Below are positions 9,701-17,078 of a stretch of 64,000 nt of DNA, piece by piece (position 1 is the first letter of the stretch; each line of letters starts with the position of its first letter). A model generated the notes under the pieces. That model searched no databases. It saw only the letters and a program-made list of their open reading frames with translations, and was not told the DNA's origin. Source of the stretch: Caldilineae bacterium (GTDB lineage Bacteria > Chloroflexota > Anaerolineae > DUEN01); NCBI GenBank assembly GCA_011176545.1, contig DUEN01000002.1:1-64000 (forward strand). The letters are read 5' to 3'. The translations under genes and the position numbers were made by a program.

Positions 9701-10184
9701 GCTGAGTGATGGACGAACCGCCCTGGATGGAGCCGCCGCGCAGATTGGAGATGAACGCCCGGGCGATACCGCGGAAGTTCACCCCCGGATTCTCATAGAA
9801 CGACCGATCCTCCAGCGCGATGGTGGCCTGGATCAGGTACGGGGAGATCTGATCGAGCGAGACGTAGGTGCGATCGCCGCGGAAGGGACGGGGATCGATG
9901 GACTCGTACAGGAGGTGCTGTCCGGTGCGATCGTAGATGCGCACCGTCTCGAATTCCTCCTGCTCGGTCTCGATGGCGGATGCATCCGGCAGGTTCTGAG
10001 CGAAGTAAGCGTACACGCCCGCGACGGTCCCCACCGCCGTGGCCAGAGCCGTACCCGCGGTGACGGTGATGAGCAACATCACACCCAGAAACAGCCGAAG
10101 TGCCCAAAGCTCAGGTTTCGGCGCCGATCGTTTCGCCCGTAAGCGCCGTCGTCGCCGGATGAACACCTGCTCTCGTCGATCCAT
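6732..10184 (-). CDS. Class A penicillin-binding protein (PBP1A type) with Ig-like tail
   Basis: 1150 residues, long for the family. It polymerises and crosslinks peptidoglycan at the outer face of the membrane. A basic N-terminus and one helix (about 31-60) precede the GT51 transglycosylase domain with catalytic E125 (EDRSFY) and SSITQQL. The transpeptidase domain has SSFK (S494), SYN (552-554) and KTGT (699-702). The linker holds an extra helical insertion at about 290-345. Beyond about 830 there is a long extension with two beta-sandwich segments (PEVAIIEPKPYSYVRG..., PPTIKLVHPFDGKVY...), resembling the Ig-like modules on some PBPs. A strong promoter is found upstream at 10285-10313; surE follows at 13 bp. 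Confidence 0.95.
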   Translation of the reverse strand: MDRREQVFIRRRRRLRAKRSAPKPELWALRLFLGVMLLITVTAGTALATAVGTVAGVYAYFAQNLPDASAIETEQEEFETVRIYDRTGQHLLYESIDPRPFRGDRTYVSLDQISPYLIQATIALEDRSFYENPGVNFRGIARAFISNLRGGSIQGGSSITQQLVKNVLIPPEERYRRSYARKIKEVILALEITRRYPKDQILEWYLNSNFYGNAAYGIEAAARIYFDKSAKDLTLDEAAMLAALPQFPGLNPIQAPADAYRRQRKVLNAMVKAGYLTQAEADAAKRYFNDRLLNEMVEEGVLSPDDLDPVRRGDPAATARALRGLATMGLISDEEAEHAIRQGGNRWQFVRQWASERFEIPPDAPHFALYVLNELDREFNTADDPYFIWRNGLEVYTTLDWDLQQRIQCIARAHIAYLQNREPEPYPGCDPPPPRIEELNQPRLQFDHEVTNAAVVAINPKTGEILAMLGSLDYYDEEIDGEVNNALAEHQPGSSFKPFTYLTAFQQGYTAATMVLDVRTVFPDPPNPPYVPENYDRKYHGPLSLREALARSYNIPAVWLMSQVGVKNVIDMAHRMGINTLTKDYYGLSLTLGGGEVRLLDMTYAFSVLANNGVMAGEPVPPIRQRPGYRTLDPVSILLVRDKHGRVLKEYRQPTVEQVISPQLAYLITDILSDMQARLPAFGSFSKYLGLEDRPVAAKTGTTNDYRDAWTIGYTPQLAVGVWVGNADNRPMKRVPGSLGAAPIFHQVMKEALKDQPVETWQEPPGMVRVTVCWPSGLLPTDDCPTRREELFIAGTEPRAYDTVYRAFEVNRETGKLATQYTPRDLVERRVYMILPPEAADWVREAGIPQPPKQYDDAYGPGPVDPEVAIIEPKPYSYVRGIIPIIGNAQMGGFRSYRVEFGEGLNPGAWMQIGPEHYNPVVNGVLEYWDTTPFNGLYTLRLTVMRGDGGTRSATTQITVDNAPPTIKLVHPFDGKVYVMEDDEWVSITAEATDDWSMDRVEFFLDGKLIGTSTVPPYSIRWTIVMSDTIPEPGRIISETRPITMPDGSIQLGEVAVMTTTEETLPDGTVRLIETWESGRTVISDTHGYTETHVIQLKAYDTAGNVAETEPVRILVTHKQEEEGATAWGFPAGNEGAWLPQPSAPARREE

Positions 10185-10284
10185 CGCTCCACCGCTGACG
10201 ACTCATGACAAGGCCGACATCACAGGGATTTTCACAAATCAGCGGGGGTGGCCCACGGCCATCGCCCCCGCCCTCGTGAGGGCA

Positions 10285-10313
10285 ATGATAGCCGAAACGA
10301 GTTGAAATGGCAA
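10285..10313 (-). promoter_or_regulatory. Promoter for the PBP-surE operon
   Basis: On the minus strand: TTGCCA (10313-10308), a 17 bp spacer and TATCAT (10290-10285), a near-consensus sigma-70 promoter. The predicted leader to the ATG at 10184 is about 95 nt. Confidence 0.6.
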
Positions 10314-10364
10314 ACCTCTAGCACCCACCCAAGAACACCAGAGGCTCGACGACGTTATCGCGCG

Positions 10365-10397
10365 AGGTGCAACACACCTTTGAGATGCGTTGCACTT
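10365..10397. repeat. Two degenerate AGGTGCGTCGCACCT-like palindromes
   Basis: AGGTGCAACACACCT (10365-10379) and GATGCGTTGCACTT (10384-10397) resemble the palindrome at 2391 with a few changes. They lie just downstream of the methyltransferase stop (minus strand). Confidence 0.45.
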
Positions 10398-10427
10398 CAG
10401 GTGGCTACTCAAGAGAAAGGACAGGGC

Positions 10428-11180
10428 CTACGTGGGCAGCCGTTCCGCCACCAGGAAGTGAGAGAGGCCAAAGACCCGCAACGGGGTGCGTTCGAAGGCA
10501 TAGGTGACGCGCCGCAGCAGCCAGCCCAGGCGCGGCCGGGCATACACAATGTTATCGTATCCAGGATAAATCTGCGTATGATGCACGATGCGGGCGGGCA
10601 GGCCATCAAACAGGCGACGCAACCCGCCGCGCGTATAAGCCCGCACGTGCGGTGCCAACCGATCGCGCAGCGGATCCGGCAGCCAGTTGATCAGCGGCAC
10701 GATCCCCTCACGATAGCGGCCCCTCCAGTAACATCCATGTGTCTCGAAGAAATATAGCCGATTCGGGCAGAAGAGAACGAGCCGGCCACCCGGACGCAAC
10801 ACGCGAATCGCTTCCGCCACTGTCCGTCGGTCATCCTGCACGTGCTCGATCATCTCGTGGGAGAGCACGACATCGAACGAGGCATCGGGGAAGGGGAGCA
10901 CCTCGGCGGCCGCGCAGGCGACTAACGACAGCTCCCGACCGGCCTCGGCGGCCCGCTCCAGGTCGATCTCCACGCCGTACACATCCGGGGTGAAGGTCCG
11001 CATCTTCCGCATGTACATCCCGAGGCCACATCCCACGTCCAGAACCCGCTTGCCCTCCAGCGGCGCCCACCGCCGGATGAGATCCAACCGGCGATCCTGC
11101 CCGAATCGCCACACGTAACTGGGGTGTCCCAGCGTCGCCGCCTTATCCTCCGCCATCGCCTCACGCCTCACTCGCGCCAT
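10428..11180 (-). CDS. Class I SAM-dependent methyltransferase
   Basis: 250 residues with a Methyltransf_11-type fold. Motif [16 protein letters not shown] is at about 45-60, the acidic strand end GVEIDLERA follows, and the motif IV region is [14 protein letters not shown] with the post-motif [15 protein letters not shown]. The ATG at 11180 has GGAGG seven bases upstream and overlaps the 3' end of the epimerase gene by 13 bp. A later ATG at 11156 is less well supported. Coupling to a sugar epimerase suggests it methylates a polysaccharide, glycolipid or sugar-nucleotide precursor, but the substrate is not visible in the sequence. Confidence 0.88.
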   Translation of the reverse strand: MARVRREAMAEDKAATLGHPSYVWRFGQDRRLDLIRRWAPLEGKRVLDVGCGLGMYMRKMRTFTPDVYGVEIDLERAAEAGRELSLVACAAAEVLPFPDASFDVVLSHEMIEHVQDDRRTVAEAIRVLRPGGRLVLFCPNRLYFFETHGCYWRGRYREGIVPLINWLPDPLRDRLAPHVRAYTRGGLRRLFDGLPARIVHHTQIYPGYDNIVYARPRLGWLLRRVTYAFERTPLRVFGLSHFLVAERLPT

Positions 11181-12133
11181 CCCGATGCCTCCAGCTCAGC
11201 CCGCTGCCACGCGATCTGCGCCCGCAATCCCTCGTCCAGGCCGACTCTGGGTGACCACCCCAACACAGCTTGAGCCTTACGGATGTCGGCCAGCGCGCGG
11301 CGCTGCTCGCCCGGCCGGGGCGGCCCGCGCCGGATAATGGCCTTACGCCCGATGAGCGACTCCAGCTTCGCCACCAGCTCGTTCAGGGTGATCTCCTCGC
11401 CTCCGCCGATATTGAACACATCCCCCGTCGGCCCATGTTTCATCGCGGCCAAGTTAGCCTCCACGCAGTCCGCCACGTAGGTATTGCCCCGAGATTGCTC
11501 GCCGTCGCCGAAGAGGGTGATCGGCTCGCCCTTGAGGATGGCGTTGATGAAGATGTAATAGCCCATGTCCGGGCGCTGGCGGGGGCCATAGATGGAGAAG
11601 TAGCGCAGGATCGTGTAGGGCAGGCCAAAGTTCTCGCCGTAAGCCCGCACCAGGTTCTCAGCCGCCAGCTTGGTGATGCCGTAAGGCGATATAGGACGCG
11701 TGGGCCTCGTCTCGTCGCCAGAGGAGTCCCGTCCGTATACGGACGAGGTCGAGGCGTGTATGAAGTGCTGAATCCCGACGTGCCGCGCCGCCTCCAGCAG
11801 CCGCTGCGTGGCCAACAGGTTGCACGTCATATACTCATCGAACTCGGTCCAACTGCGCATGAGGCCGGGCATGGCCGCGTTATGAAAGACGACGTCCACA
11901 CCCTCGAGAAGCGGCTCCAACTCGGCTGTGCGGAGATCCACCTCGGCTAACGTGAACCGGGGATGCCTACGCAACCCGGCCACATTCCGCTCCTTGACGG
12001 CGCGGGGGTAGTAATCGGTGAAGCAGTCCACGCCGATCACGCGATACCCTTCGGCCACCAGCCGCTCCGCCAGATGCGAGCCGATGAACCCAGCCGCGCC
12101 GGTCACCATGCAGGTCACGTTCGCGTCTCCCAT
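11168..12133 (-). CDS. NAD-dependent sugar-nucleotide epimerase/dehydratase (extended SDR)
   Basis: 321 residues. The Rossmann nucleotide motif [13 protein letters not shown] is at 11-23. The SDR catalytic set is present: STSSVYG, then YGITK giving the Tyr-xxx-Lys pair at about 151-155. Substrate-domain motifs [20 protein letters not shown] and [13 protein letters not shown] resemble UDP-glucose or UDP-glucuronate 4-epimerases. It likely supplies an epimerised or deoxygenated sugar nucleotide for envelope polysaccharide; the exact sugar cannot be told. AGGGGTGG lies eight bases before the ATG. The methyltransferase gene overlaps its end. Confidence 0.88.
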   Translation of the reverse strand: MGDANVTCMVTGAAGFIGSHLAERLVAEGYRVIGVDCFTDYYPRAVKERNVAGLRRHPRFTLAEVDLRTAELEPLLEGVDVVFHNAAMPGLMRSWTEFDEYMTCNLLATQRLLEAARHVGIQHFIHASTSSVYGRDSSGDETRPTRPISPYGITKLAAENLVRAYGENFGLPYTILRYFSIYGPRQRPDMGYYIFINAILKGEPITLFGDGEQSRGNTYVADCVEANLAAMKHGPTGDVFNIGGGEEITLNELVAKLESLIGRKAIIRRGPPRPGEQRRALADIRKAQAVLGWSPRVGLDEGLRAQIAWQRAELEASGWRE

Positions 12134-12275
12134 GTGCCACCCCTGGACAAGCTAACGACGAAGGACATGGCTTATTTTCCCTCAGAACATCCAGACTGTC
12201 CAGGTCCGATCATACCGCTACGCGCCTCGCCATCTTAGCCCATCACAGGAGCCGCTATCCCAGTTTATGCGGCAC

Positions 12276-12303
12276 TTGCACGCGGGTTCCGCTCCAATAT
12301 AAT
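12276..12303 (+). promoter_or_regulatory. Candidate promoter upstream of the MBL hydrolase
   Basis: TTGCAC (12276-12281), 16 bp spacer, TATAAT (12298-12303). The hexamers are good, but the leader to the next gene would be about 345 nt and would include several repeats, so a link to that gene is uncertain. Confidence 0.4.
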
Positions 12304-12425
12304 GCCACTGAGCGCGTGTCTGAGAAATGTTGAATAGAAGAACCCGCCAAGACACCAAGCCTCTATAGATCTTCGCTTAGATAAAGCAACATATGAATCC
12401 TGGTCTTCAGGAAACTGCGGGGCTC

Positions 12426-12455
12426 TGTAGGGGCGACCTGCAGGTCGCCCCTACA
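12426..12455. repeat. Perfect 30 bp palindrome, GTAGGGGCG family
   Basis: Half-site TGTAGGGGCGACCTG followed by its exact complement. The outer GTAGGGGCG is shared with copies near 28.6, 42.8, 43.9 and 50.8 kb, while the inner ACCTG differs between copies. Confidence 0.85.
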
Positions 12456-12463
12456 ACTACGTC

Positions 12464-12531
12464 GGTTCTAGAAGTTTATCCGAAACGAATGACACGACCG
12501 CATGTTTCTTTCACCATGCGAAGATCAATAA
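12464..12531 (+). repeat. 68 bp dispersed repeat, copy 1
   Basis: Begins GGTTCTAGAAGTTTATCC and ends GAAGATCAATAA. A second copy lies on the minus strand at 50641-50708, matching at about 59 of 68 positions. Both copies lie on the same side of a GTAGGGGCG palindrome, so the two parts may travel together. Confidence 0.7.
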
Positions 12532-12656
12532 GAAACGCAAATAGAAGGAGTTCTTCCTTACTTCCGTGGGGGAAAATTTGAAGCGTTAATTATTCTCCTT
12601 AACGCCTTAGTGCCTTTATGGTGAACTGTCAGACATGCTCTGAAGGAAGAGGCGCC

Positions 12657-13373
12657 ATGAGAAGATCAACGGAGGCCATCACGCTTCACTACCTGGGCCA
12701 CGCGGCGTTCGCGTGGGACCTCCCCTCCGGATTCCGGCTTCTGATCGATCCCTTCCGGGACCCAGCTCACGGCAAATGGTTTCTCAAGCCCTTCCCCACG
12801 GTCCAGTGCGACATCGTCATGATCACCCACCCGCACTTCGATCATGACGCGATCGAGGCGCTGCCGGGGCATCCCACCATCCTCCGACATCCCGTGGAGC
12901 TCCGGGGCGAGGGCTTTCGCATCCGCGGCGTCATGTGGAAGCACGCCCGCGACTACGGGCAGGAGTTCCATCAGGAAAACATCGTCTTCGTCATCGAAGC
13001 CTCCGGACTGCGCTTCTGCCATCTGGGCGACGCGCGGCCGGATCTGCCGAAATCCCTCCTCCAGGATATCGGCCCCATCGACGTCCTGATGGTCCCGGTC
13101 GATGACTCTTGTCACCTCCTTTCCTTCGACGAGGTAGATCGGCTCATCCATCAGTTGGCCCCATCCGTGGTGATCCCCTCTCACTATCTGATCCCCGGGC
13201 TTACCGCCCCAGAGTCCACGCTACAAGGCATCGATCGCTGGCTAAAGGGGCAGACTAACATACACCGGATCGAAAGAGCCTCCACCCGGCTGCTAAGAGC
13301 CGACCTCCCCCAAACACGGGAGATCTGGGTTTTCGACGCGTACGTCGCGGATTCGTTGTCCTCCGGTACATGA
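12657..13373 (+). CDS. MBL-fold metal-dependent hydrolase
   Basis: 238 residues from the ATG at 12657, chosen for the GGAAGAGG seven bases upstream; an ATG at 12618 lacks a site. The metallo-beta-lactamase metal motif THPHFDHDA (HxHxDH) is present at about 60-68. Further likely metal ligands are HLGDARPD and PSHYLIPG. This pattern resembles the UlaG/UPF0173 subgroup of Zn- or Mn-dependent hydrolases. The substrate cannot be inferred. It stands alone, on the same strand as the aro genes that follow but 173 bp from them with a separate promoter between. Confidence 0.85.
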   Translation: MRRSTEAITLHYLGHAAFAWDLPSGFRLLIDPFRDPAHGKWFLKPFPTVQCDIVMITHPHFDHDAIEALPGHPTILRHPVELRGEGFRIRGVMWKHARDYGQEFHQENIVFVIEASGLRFCHLGDARPDLPKSLLQDIGPIDVLMVPVDDSCHLLSFDEVDRLIHQLAPSVVIPSHYLIPGLTAPESTLQGIDRWLKGQTNIHRIERASTRLLRADLPQTREIWVFDAYVADSLSSGT

Positions 13374-13388
13374 CCGCCCCACGTGACA

Positions 13389-13417
13389 TTGACGGATCAG
13401 GGATACACATTTACAAT
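13389..13417 (+). promoter_or_regulatory. Promoter for aroA-aroE
   Basis: TTGACG (13389-13394), 17 bp spacer, TACAAT (13412-13417), close to the sigma-70 consensus. The expected start near 13425 gives a leader of about 120 nt before the aroA ATG. Confidence 0.65.
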
Positions 13418-13451
13418 ACCGCCGCGGGAGACCGTCCAGAAATAGGGTAAC

Positions 13452-13507
13452 GTTTCATCCCCTTATGAAACGCAAGCCTGGATAAGAGACCCCTTCAAGG
13501 GGAAGAG
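13452..13507 (+). promoter_or_regulatory. Structured aroA leader with two hairpins
   Basis: CGTTTCAT-CCCCTT-ATGAAACG is a perfect 8 bp hairpin beginning about 13452, and CCCCTT-C-AAGGGG forms a second near 13490-13502. Neither is followed by a T-run, so they are not simple terminators. No T-box signature was seen. A short ATG-to-TAA frame (MKRKPG) overlaps the first hairpin but has no regulatory codon run. Confidence 0.4.
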
Positions 13508-13546
13508 ACTCTCCCAATTCCGCTGGTCTAAACGGAGCGAGCACCC

Positions 13547-14857
13547 ATGGCCCAACTGCACATCCGACCGGGCGTGCCACTGCGAGGAAGGCTGCGCGTG
13601 CCCGGCGATAAATCCATCTCTAATCGGTTCGTGATCCTGGCTGCCCTGGCCGAGGGAGAATCCCACGCCCGCGGCTGGCTGGCCTCCGAGGATACGCTGG
13701 CTACCCTGCGATGCATGGTCGCCCTGGGCGCGGAGGTCGAACGCCCGGAGGAGGACGAGGTCATCGTCTGGGGAGGAGGGCTCCGGTCACTTCGCGAGCC
13801 GACCGACATGCTCTATTGCGAGTCGTCGGGCACGACGATGCGGCTCCTGGCCGGGCTGGCGGCCGGCCAACCGTTCATGACTATCCTCCACGGCTCGGAG
13901 CAACTGCGCCGCCGGCCGATGGATCGCGTGGCCGTTCCCCTCCGCCAGATGGGGGCCACCATCCTGGGCCGGGAAGACGGTCGTCTCCCTCCGCTGGCCA
14001 TCCGCGGCGGCAACCTGTCCGGCATCGACTACGAGATGCCCGTCGCCTCGGCCCAGGTGAAATCCGCCATCCTGTTGGCCGGGCTGTTCGCCGAAGGCCC
14101 TACGACCGTCCATGAACCCGCTCCCAGTCGCGATCATACGGAGCGCATGTTGCAGGCGATGGGCGCGCTGTTGGCCCGCGAAGGGCAGAACGTTCGCATC
14201 ACGCCGCCGACATCCTCGCTCTCTCCCATCACATTGGACGTGCCCGGCGACATCTCCTCGGCCGCGTTCCTCATCGCGGCGGGATCCCTCGTCCGCGGGT
14301 CAGAGATTACCCTGGAAGGCGTTGGGGTGAATCCCACCCGGACGGGCTTCCTAGACGTGCTCGCCGACATGGGAGCGAGGGTTGAGCGCCTGGATCAGCG
14401 CATGTCCGGTGGGGAACCTCTGGCCGACCTCCGCATACGGGCCGCCGACGGACTGGAGGCCGTCACGGTGGAAGGGGAGATCGTCCCCCGCATGATCGAC
14501 GAGTTCCCTATTCTGGCCGTGCTGGCCACCCAGGCGGAGGGAGAGACCCGGGTCCGAGACGCATCCGAATTGCGCGTGAAGGAATCGGACCGGGTAGCTA
14601 CGGTCGTGGAGGAGCTGCGCAAAATGGGGGCCCGGATCGACCCGACTGAGGATGGATTCACCGTGGAAGGCCCCACCCCTCTCCAGGGCGCTGAGGTGGA
14701 TGCCCACGGCGATCATCGGCTGGCGATGACCCTGGCGGTGGCCGGGCTCATCGCGAAGGGGGAGACGGTGATCGAGGGCGCTGAGTGCATCGATAAATCG
14801 TTCCCGCAGTTCCCCGATCTCCTCAGCCGTCTGGGCGCCGACGTGCGCTGGTCATAA
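13547..14857 (+). CDS. aroA: 3-phosphoshikimate 1-carboxyvinyltransferase (EPSP synthase)
   Basis: 436 residues, normal length. It transfers enolpyruvate from PEP to shikimate 3-phosphate, the sixth step of the shikimate pathway. Motif PGDKSISNR at 19-27 carries the PEP-binding Lys. SSGTTMRLLAG at about 92-102 replaces the NAGTAMR loop of plant and enteric enzymes, as in class II-like enzymes. RRRPMDRVAVPL, the catalytic DEFP and the C-terminal DHRLAM are present. aroE follows after 29 bp with its own GAGGAGG-like site, so the two are co-transcribed from the promoter at 13389-13417. Confidence 0.96.
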   Translation: MAQLHIRPGVPLRGRLRVPGDKSISNRFVILAALAEGESHARGWLASEDTLATLRCMVALGAEVERPEEDEVIVWGGGLRSLREPTDMLYCESSGTTMRLLAGLAAGQPFMTILHGSEQLRRRPMDRVAVPLRQMGATILGREDGRLPPLAIRGGNLSGIDYEMPVASAQVKSAILLAGLFAEGPTTVHEPAPSRDHTERMLQAMGALLAREGQNVRITPPTSSLSPITLDVPGDISSAAFLIAAGSLVRGSEITLEGVGVNPTRTGFLDVLADMGARVERLDQRMSGGEPLADLRIRAADGLEAVTVEGEIVPRMIDEFPILAVLATQAEGETRVRDASELRVKESDRVATVVEELRKMGARIDPTEDGFTVEGPTPLQGAEVDAHGDHRLAMTLAVAGLIAKGETVIEGAECIDKSFPQFPDLLSRLGADVRWS

Positions 14858-14886
14858 GCCATCCTTGTAGAGGAGGCGGAGAGGCC

Positions 14887-15747
14887 ATGATTGACGGCCA
14901 GACGCGATTGGTCGGCGTGATGGGGTGGCCGATCGAGCACTCGCTCAGCCCTCCTATGCACAACGCGGCTTTCGCCGCACTGGGGCTGAACTGGTGCTAT
15001 GTGCCGCTACCCGTGCCTCCAGACCAGGTTCAGGCGGCCCTGGTCGGGTTGCGCGCCCTGGGGTTCGTCGGGGCGAACGTCACCGTTCCTCACAAGCAGG
15101 CCATCATCCCTCATCTGACAACGCTCACCGACGCGGCACGAGCCATTGGCGCGGTGAACACGATCTGGATCGACGAGGAGCGCGCGCTCCACGGCGACAA
15201 CACCGACGCTTACGGCTTCCTGGCTGCGCTACGGGAAATCGCGTTCGATCCGAAGGGGATCAGGGCGGCTATCCTGGGCGCTGGTGGCTCGGCGCGCGCC
15301 GTGGCCTACGCGCTGGGCTCGGCTGGAGCCGAGCGAGTGGGGGTATGGAATCGCACGCCGAGCCGAGCGGAGGCCATCGCCCGGGATATGAGCGCCCTCT
15401 TCCCCCAAACGACGTACGAGGCCCACCAGCTTCCTGGCGATCTGCACCTGATCCGCGAGCCTATGCACCTTATCGTTAACTGCACGCCGGTGGGGATGTG
15501 GCCGCACACGGATGCATGTCCGTGGCCGGAAGATCTCTCTTTTCCACGTCAGTGCCTGGTCATGGATCTGATCTATCGGCCCGAGGAGACCCGGCTGCTG
15601 GCCAGGGCGAGGGAGGCTGGCTGCATGACGCTCAACGGGATCAGCATGTTGGTCCATCAGGGCGCGGCCGCCTTCCGACGCTGGACGAGCGTCGAGCCCC
15701 CTATTGAGGTCATGACCGGGGCGCTGCTCGCCGCCCTGCAACAGTGA
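14887..15747 (+). CDS. aroE: Shikimate dehydrogenase
   Basis: 286 residues. It reduces 3-dehydroshikimate with NADPH. The substrate motif SLSPPMHNAAF is near 19-29, the catalytic Lys lies in NVTVPHKQA and the Asp in GDNTDAYGF. The nucleotide-binding turn GAGGSARAVAYAL and the NRT phosphate clamp (WNRTPSRAE), which points to NADP, are intact. The C-terminal NGISMLVHQGAAAF matches the family. GAGGAGGCGGAG lies upstream of the ATG. It is placed directly behind aroA, in pathway-related order. Confidence 0.96.
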   Translation: MIDGQTRLVGVMGWPIEHSLSPPMHNAAFAALGLNWCYVPLPVPPDQVQAALVGLRALGFVGANVTVPHKQAIIPHLTTLTDAARAIGAVNTIWIDEERALHGDNTDAYGFLAALREIAFDPKGIRAAILGAGGSARAVAYALGSAGAERVGVWNRTPSRAEAIARDMSALFPQTTYEAHQLPGDLHLIREPMHLIVNCTPVGMWPHTDACPWPEDLSFPRQCLVMDLIYRPEETRLLARAREAGCMTLNGISMLVHQGAAAFRRWTSVEPPIEVMTGALLAALQQ

Positions 15748-15814
15748 AAAAGTAGGGGCGAGGCTACGTCGCTTGGGAAGCTTTGATTCCGTGCGCCCTC
15801 TGAACTCCTTCTTC

Positions 15815-16975
15815 ATGCGTGGACTGTCTTACAGAATTTCCGCCCTATTGGACGCGCTGCCGCTCGACGCCATCATCGCCCACTGGCGTTACGACGCCAG
15901 CCTCAGCCGACGTGACCTGCGACTGGATTTCCTCCGCGGCCTCTGCCTGGCTGTGATGGTCATCGATCACCTCTGGCGCTCCGCGTTGCATCTGGTCACC
16001 AAAGAATTCATCGGCACGGTCAGCGGCGCGGAAGGATTCGTCTTCATCTCCGGCCTGGTGGCGGGGATCGTCTACACACGCAGGCTACACGAACACGGCT
16101 GGCGGGAAGTCACCCGTCGGCTGTTTCGTCGCGCTGGACAACTGTATCTCGCCCATCAGGGGTTCCTGTTACTCTGCCTAGCCTATCTGGCGGCGACGGA
16201 CGTCTGGTCCCCCAGGGAAGACCTGACGCGCGGGATCGTCGCCGTGATGTGGGATCTGCTCACGCTCCGCTATCAGCCGTCCCTGTTCGACGTGCTGCCC
16301 ATGTACATCGCCTTCGTGATCTTGATGCCAGCCGCTCTATGGCTGCTAGCCACGGGCCGCACCGCCTGGCTCGTGATCCTCTCCGTATCCGCCTATCTGT
16401 ATCACATCTTCCACCCATACGCGCTCTCCCGCACGGTCATCCTGGGCGAGCGCGGTCCCAACCCCGTCTTCCCCTTCCTCTCCTGGCAACTCCTCTTCTT
16501 CCTGGGCGCGGCCCTGGGTCACCATCGGGATCGGCTCACCCGATGGTGGGCGAGGATCCCACGTTGGCCGTTCTACGGGCTCCTGTTCGCCGCCTTCGCC
16601 CTCTTCTTCGCCTATAGGCAGGCCCTCAACCTGGGCATCCTCTATCCCGATCGAGCCACCTATCGCTTCTGGTTCGATAAGAGCCTGCTGGGACCCGGAC
16701 GGGTCGCCAACTTCCTGGTGGTCTTCGCCCTGGCGCTTCTCGTCCTCGATCGCTTTTGGGCACCACTGGCCCAAACCGTGGGCCGCGTGCTGATCCCACT
16801 GGGTCAGCATTCTCTTTATGTCTACCTCATGCACATCGTCCTCATCTACGCGGCGCTAGCCATCCCCCAGGCATGGGTGCCATCGATGGGGCGCAGCGCG
16901 CTGGAAATCGGGGCCGTGCTGCTGTTGTGGGCCATGGTGCGACGACGTTTCCTTTTCAGGCTGGTGCCTTGGTGA
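15815..16975 (+). CDS. OpgC-like multi-spanning membrane acyltransferase-family protein
   Basis: About 386 residues with some ten hydrophobic segments. The N-terminal RRDLRLDFLRGLCLAVMVIDH and GAEGFVFISGLVAG blocks match the OpgC family, which succinylates osmoregulated glucans in proteobacteria; related membrane acyltransferases act on various envelope sugars. The start is uncertain: TTG 15773, GTG 15791 and ATG 15815 are in frame and none has a strong ribosome site. The ATG is preferred. A GTAGGGGCGAGG repeat fragment sits just upstream at about 15752. Its place between aroE and aroC has no obvious metabolic reason. Confidence 0.78.
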   Translation: MRGLSYRISALLDALPLDAIIAHWRYDASLSRRDLRLDFLRGLCLAVMVIDHLWRSALHLVTKEFIGTVSGAEGFVFISGLVAGIVYTRRLHEHGWREVTRRLFRRAGQLYLAHQGFLLLCLAYLAATDVWSPREDLTRGIVAVMWDLLTLRYQPSLFDVLPMYIAFVILMPAALWLLATGRTAWLVILSVSAYLYHIFHPYALSRTVILGERGPNPVFPFLSWQLLFFLGAALGHHRDRLTRWWARIPRWPFYGLLFAAFALFFAYRQALNLGILYPDRATYRFWFDKSLLGPGRVANFLVVFALALLVLDRFWAPLAQTVGRVLIPLGQHSLYVYLMHIVLIYAALAIPQAWVPSMGRSALEIGAVLLLWAMVRRRFLFRLVPW

Positions 16976-16991
16976 TATACTGGCGGGGAGA

Positions 16992-17061
16992 GTAAAGCGT
17001 AAGGAGTAAAACGTAAGGCGTAAAGCGTAAGGCGTAAGGCGTAAAACGTAAAACGTAAAGA
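16992..17061. repeat. Heptad tandem repeat upstream of aroC
   Basis: Ten consecutive 7 bp units of the form GTAARRM (GTAAAGC, GTAAGGC, GTAAAAC and variants). They fill most of the gap before aroC, ending 17 bases before its ATG. The array resembles the heptameric short tandem repeats of cyanobacteria. Unit number may vary between strains. Confidence 0.85.
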
Positions 17062-17078
17062 GTGATGGGGGATGGGAG

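Larger units (their letters stand above)
12134..12656. other. Intergenic stretch rich in nested repeats
   Basis: No coding region is supported in these 523 bp. They contain a candidate plus-strand promoter (12276-12303), a perfect GTAGGGGCG-type palindrome (12426-12455) and one copy of a 68 bp dispersed repeat (12464-12531). Outer arms near 12340-12363 and 12597-12626 resemble the GAACCGCCAAG-type inverted repeats seen in many bacteria, but the pairing is weak. Composition is lower in G+C than the genes around it. Confidence 0.6.

Noticed and set aside
12393..12581. A 62-codon frame similar to one at 50519-50773
   Set aside because: The similarity (PKRMTRPHVSF-like) comes from the shared 68 bp DNA repeat. 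The frames run into a palindrome and have no ribosome site, so a small protein family is not supported.
13389..13546. T-box riboswitch before aroA
   Set aside because: The leader has hairpins but lacks the T-box consensus and a terminator/antiterminator pair with a T-run.
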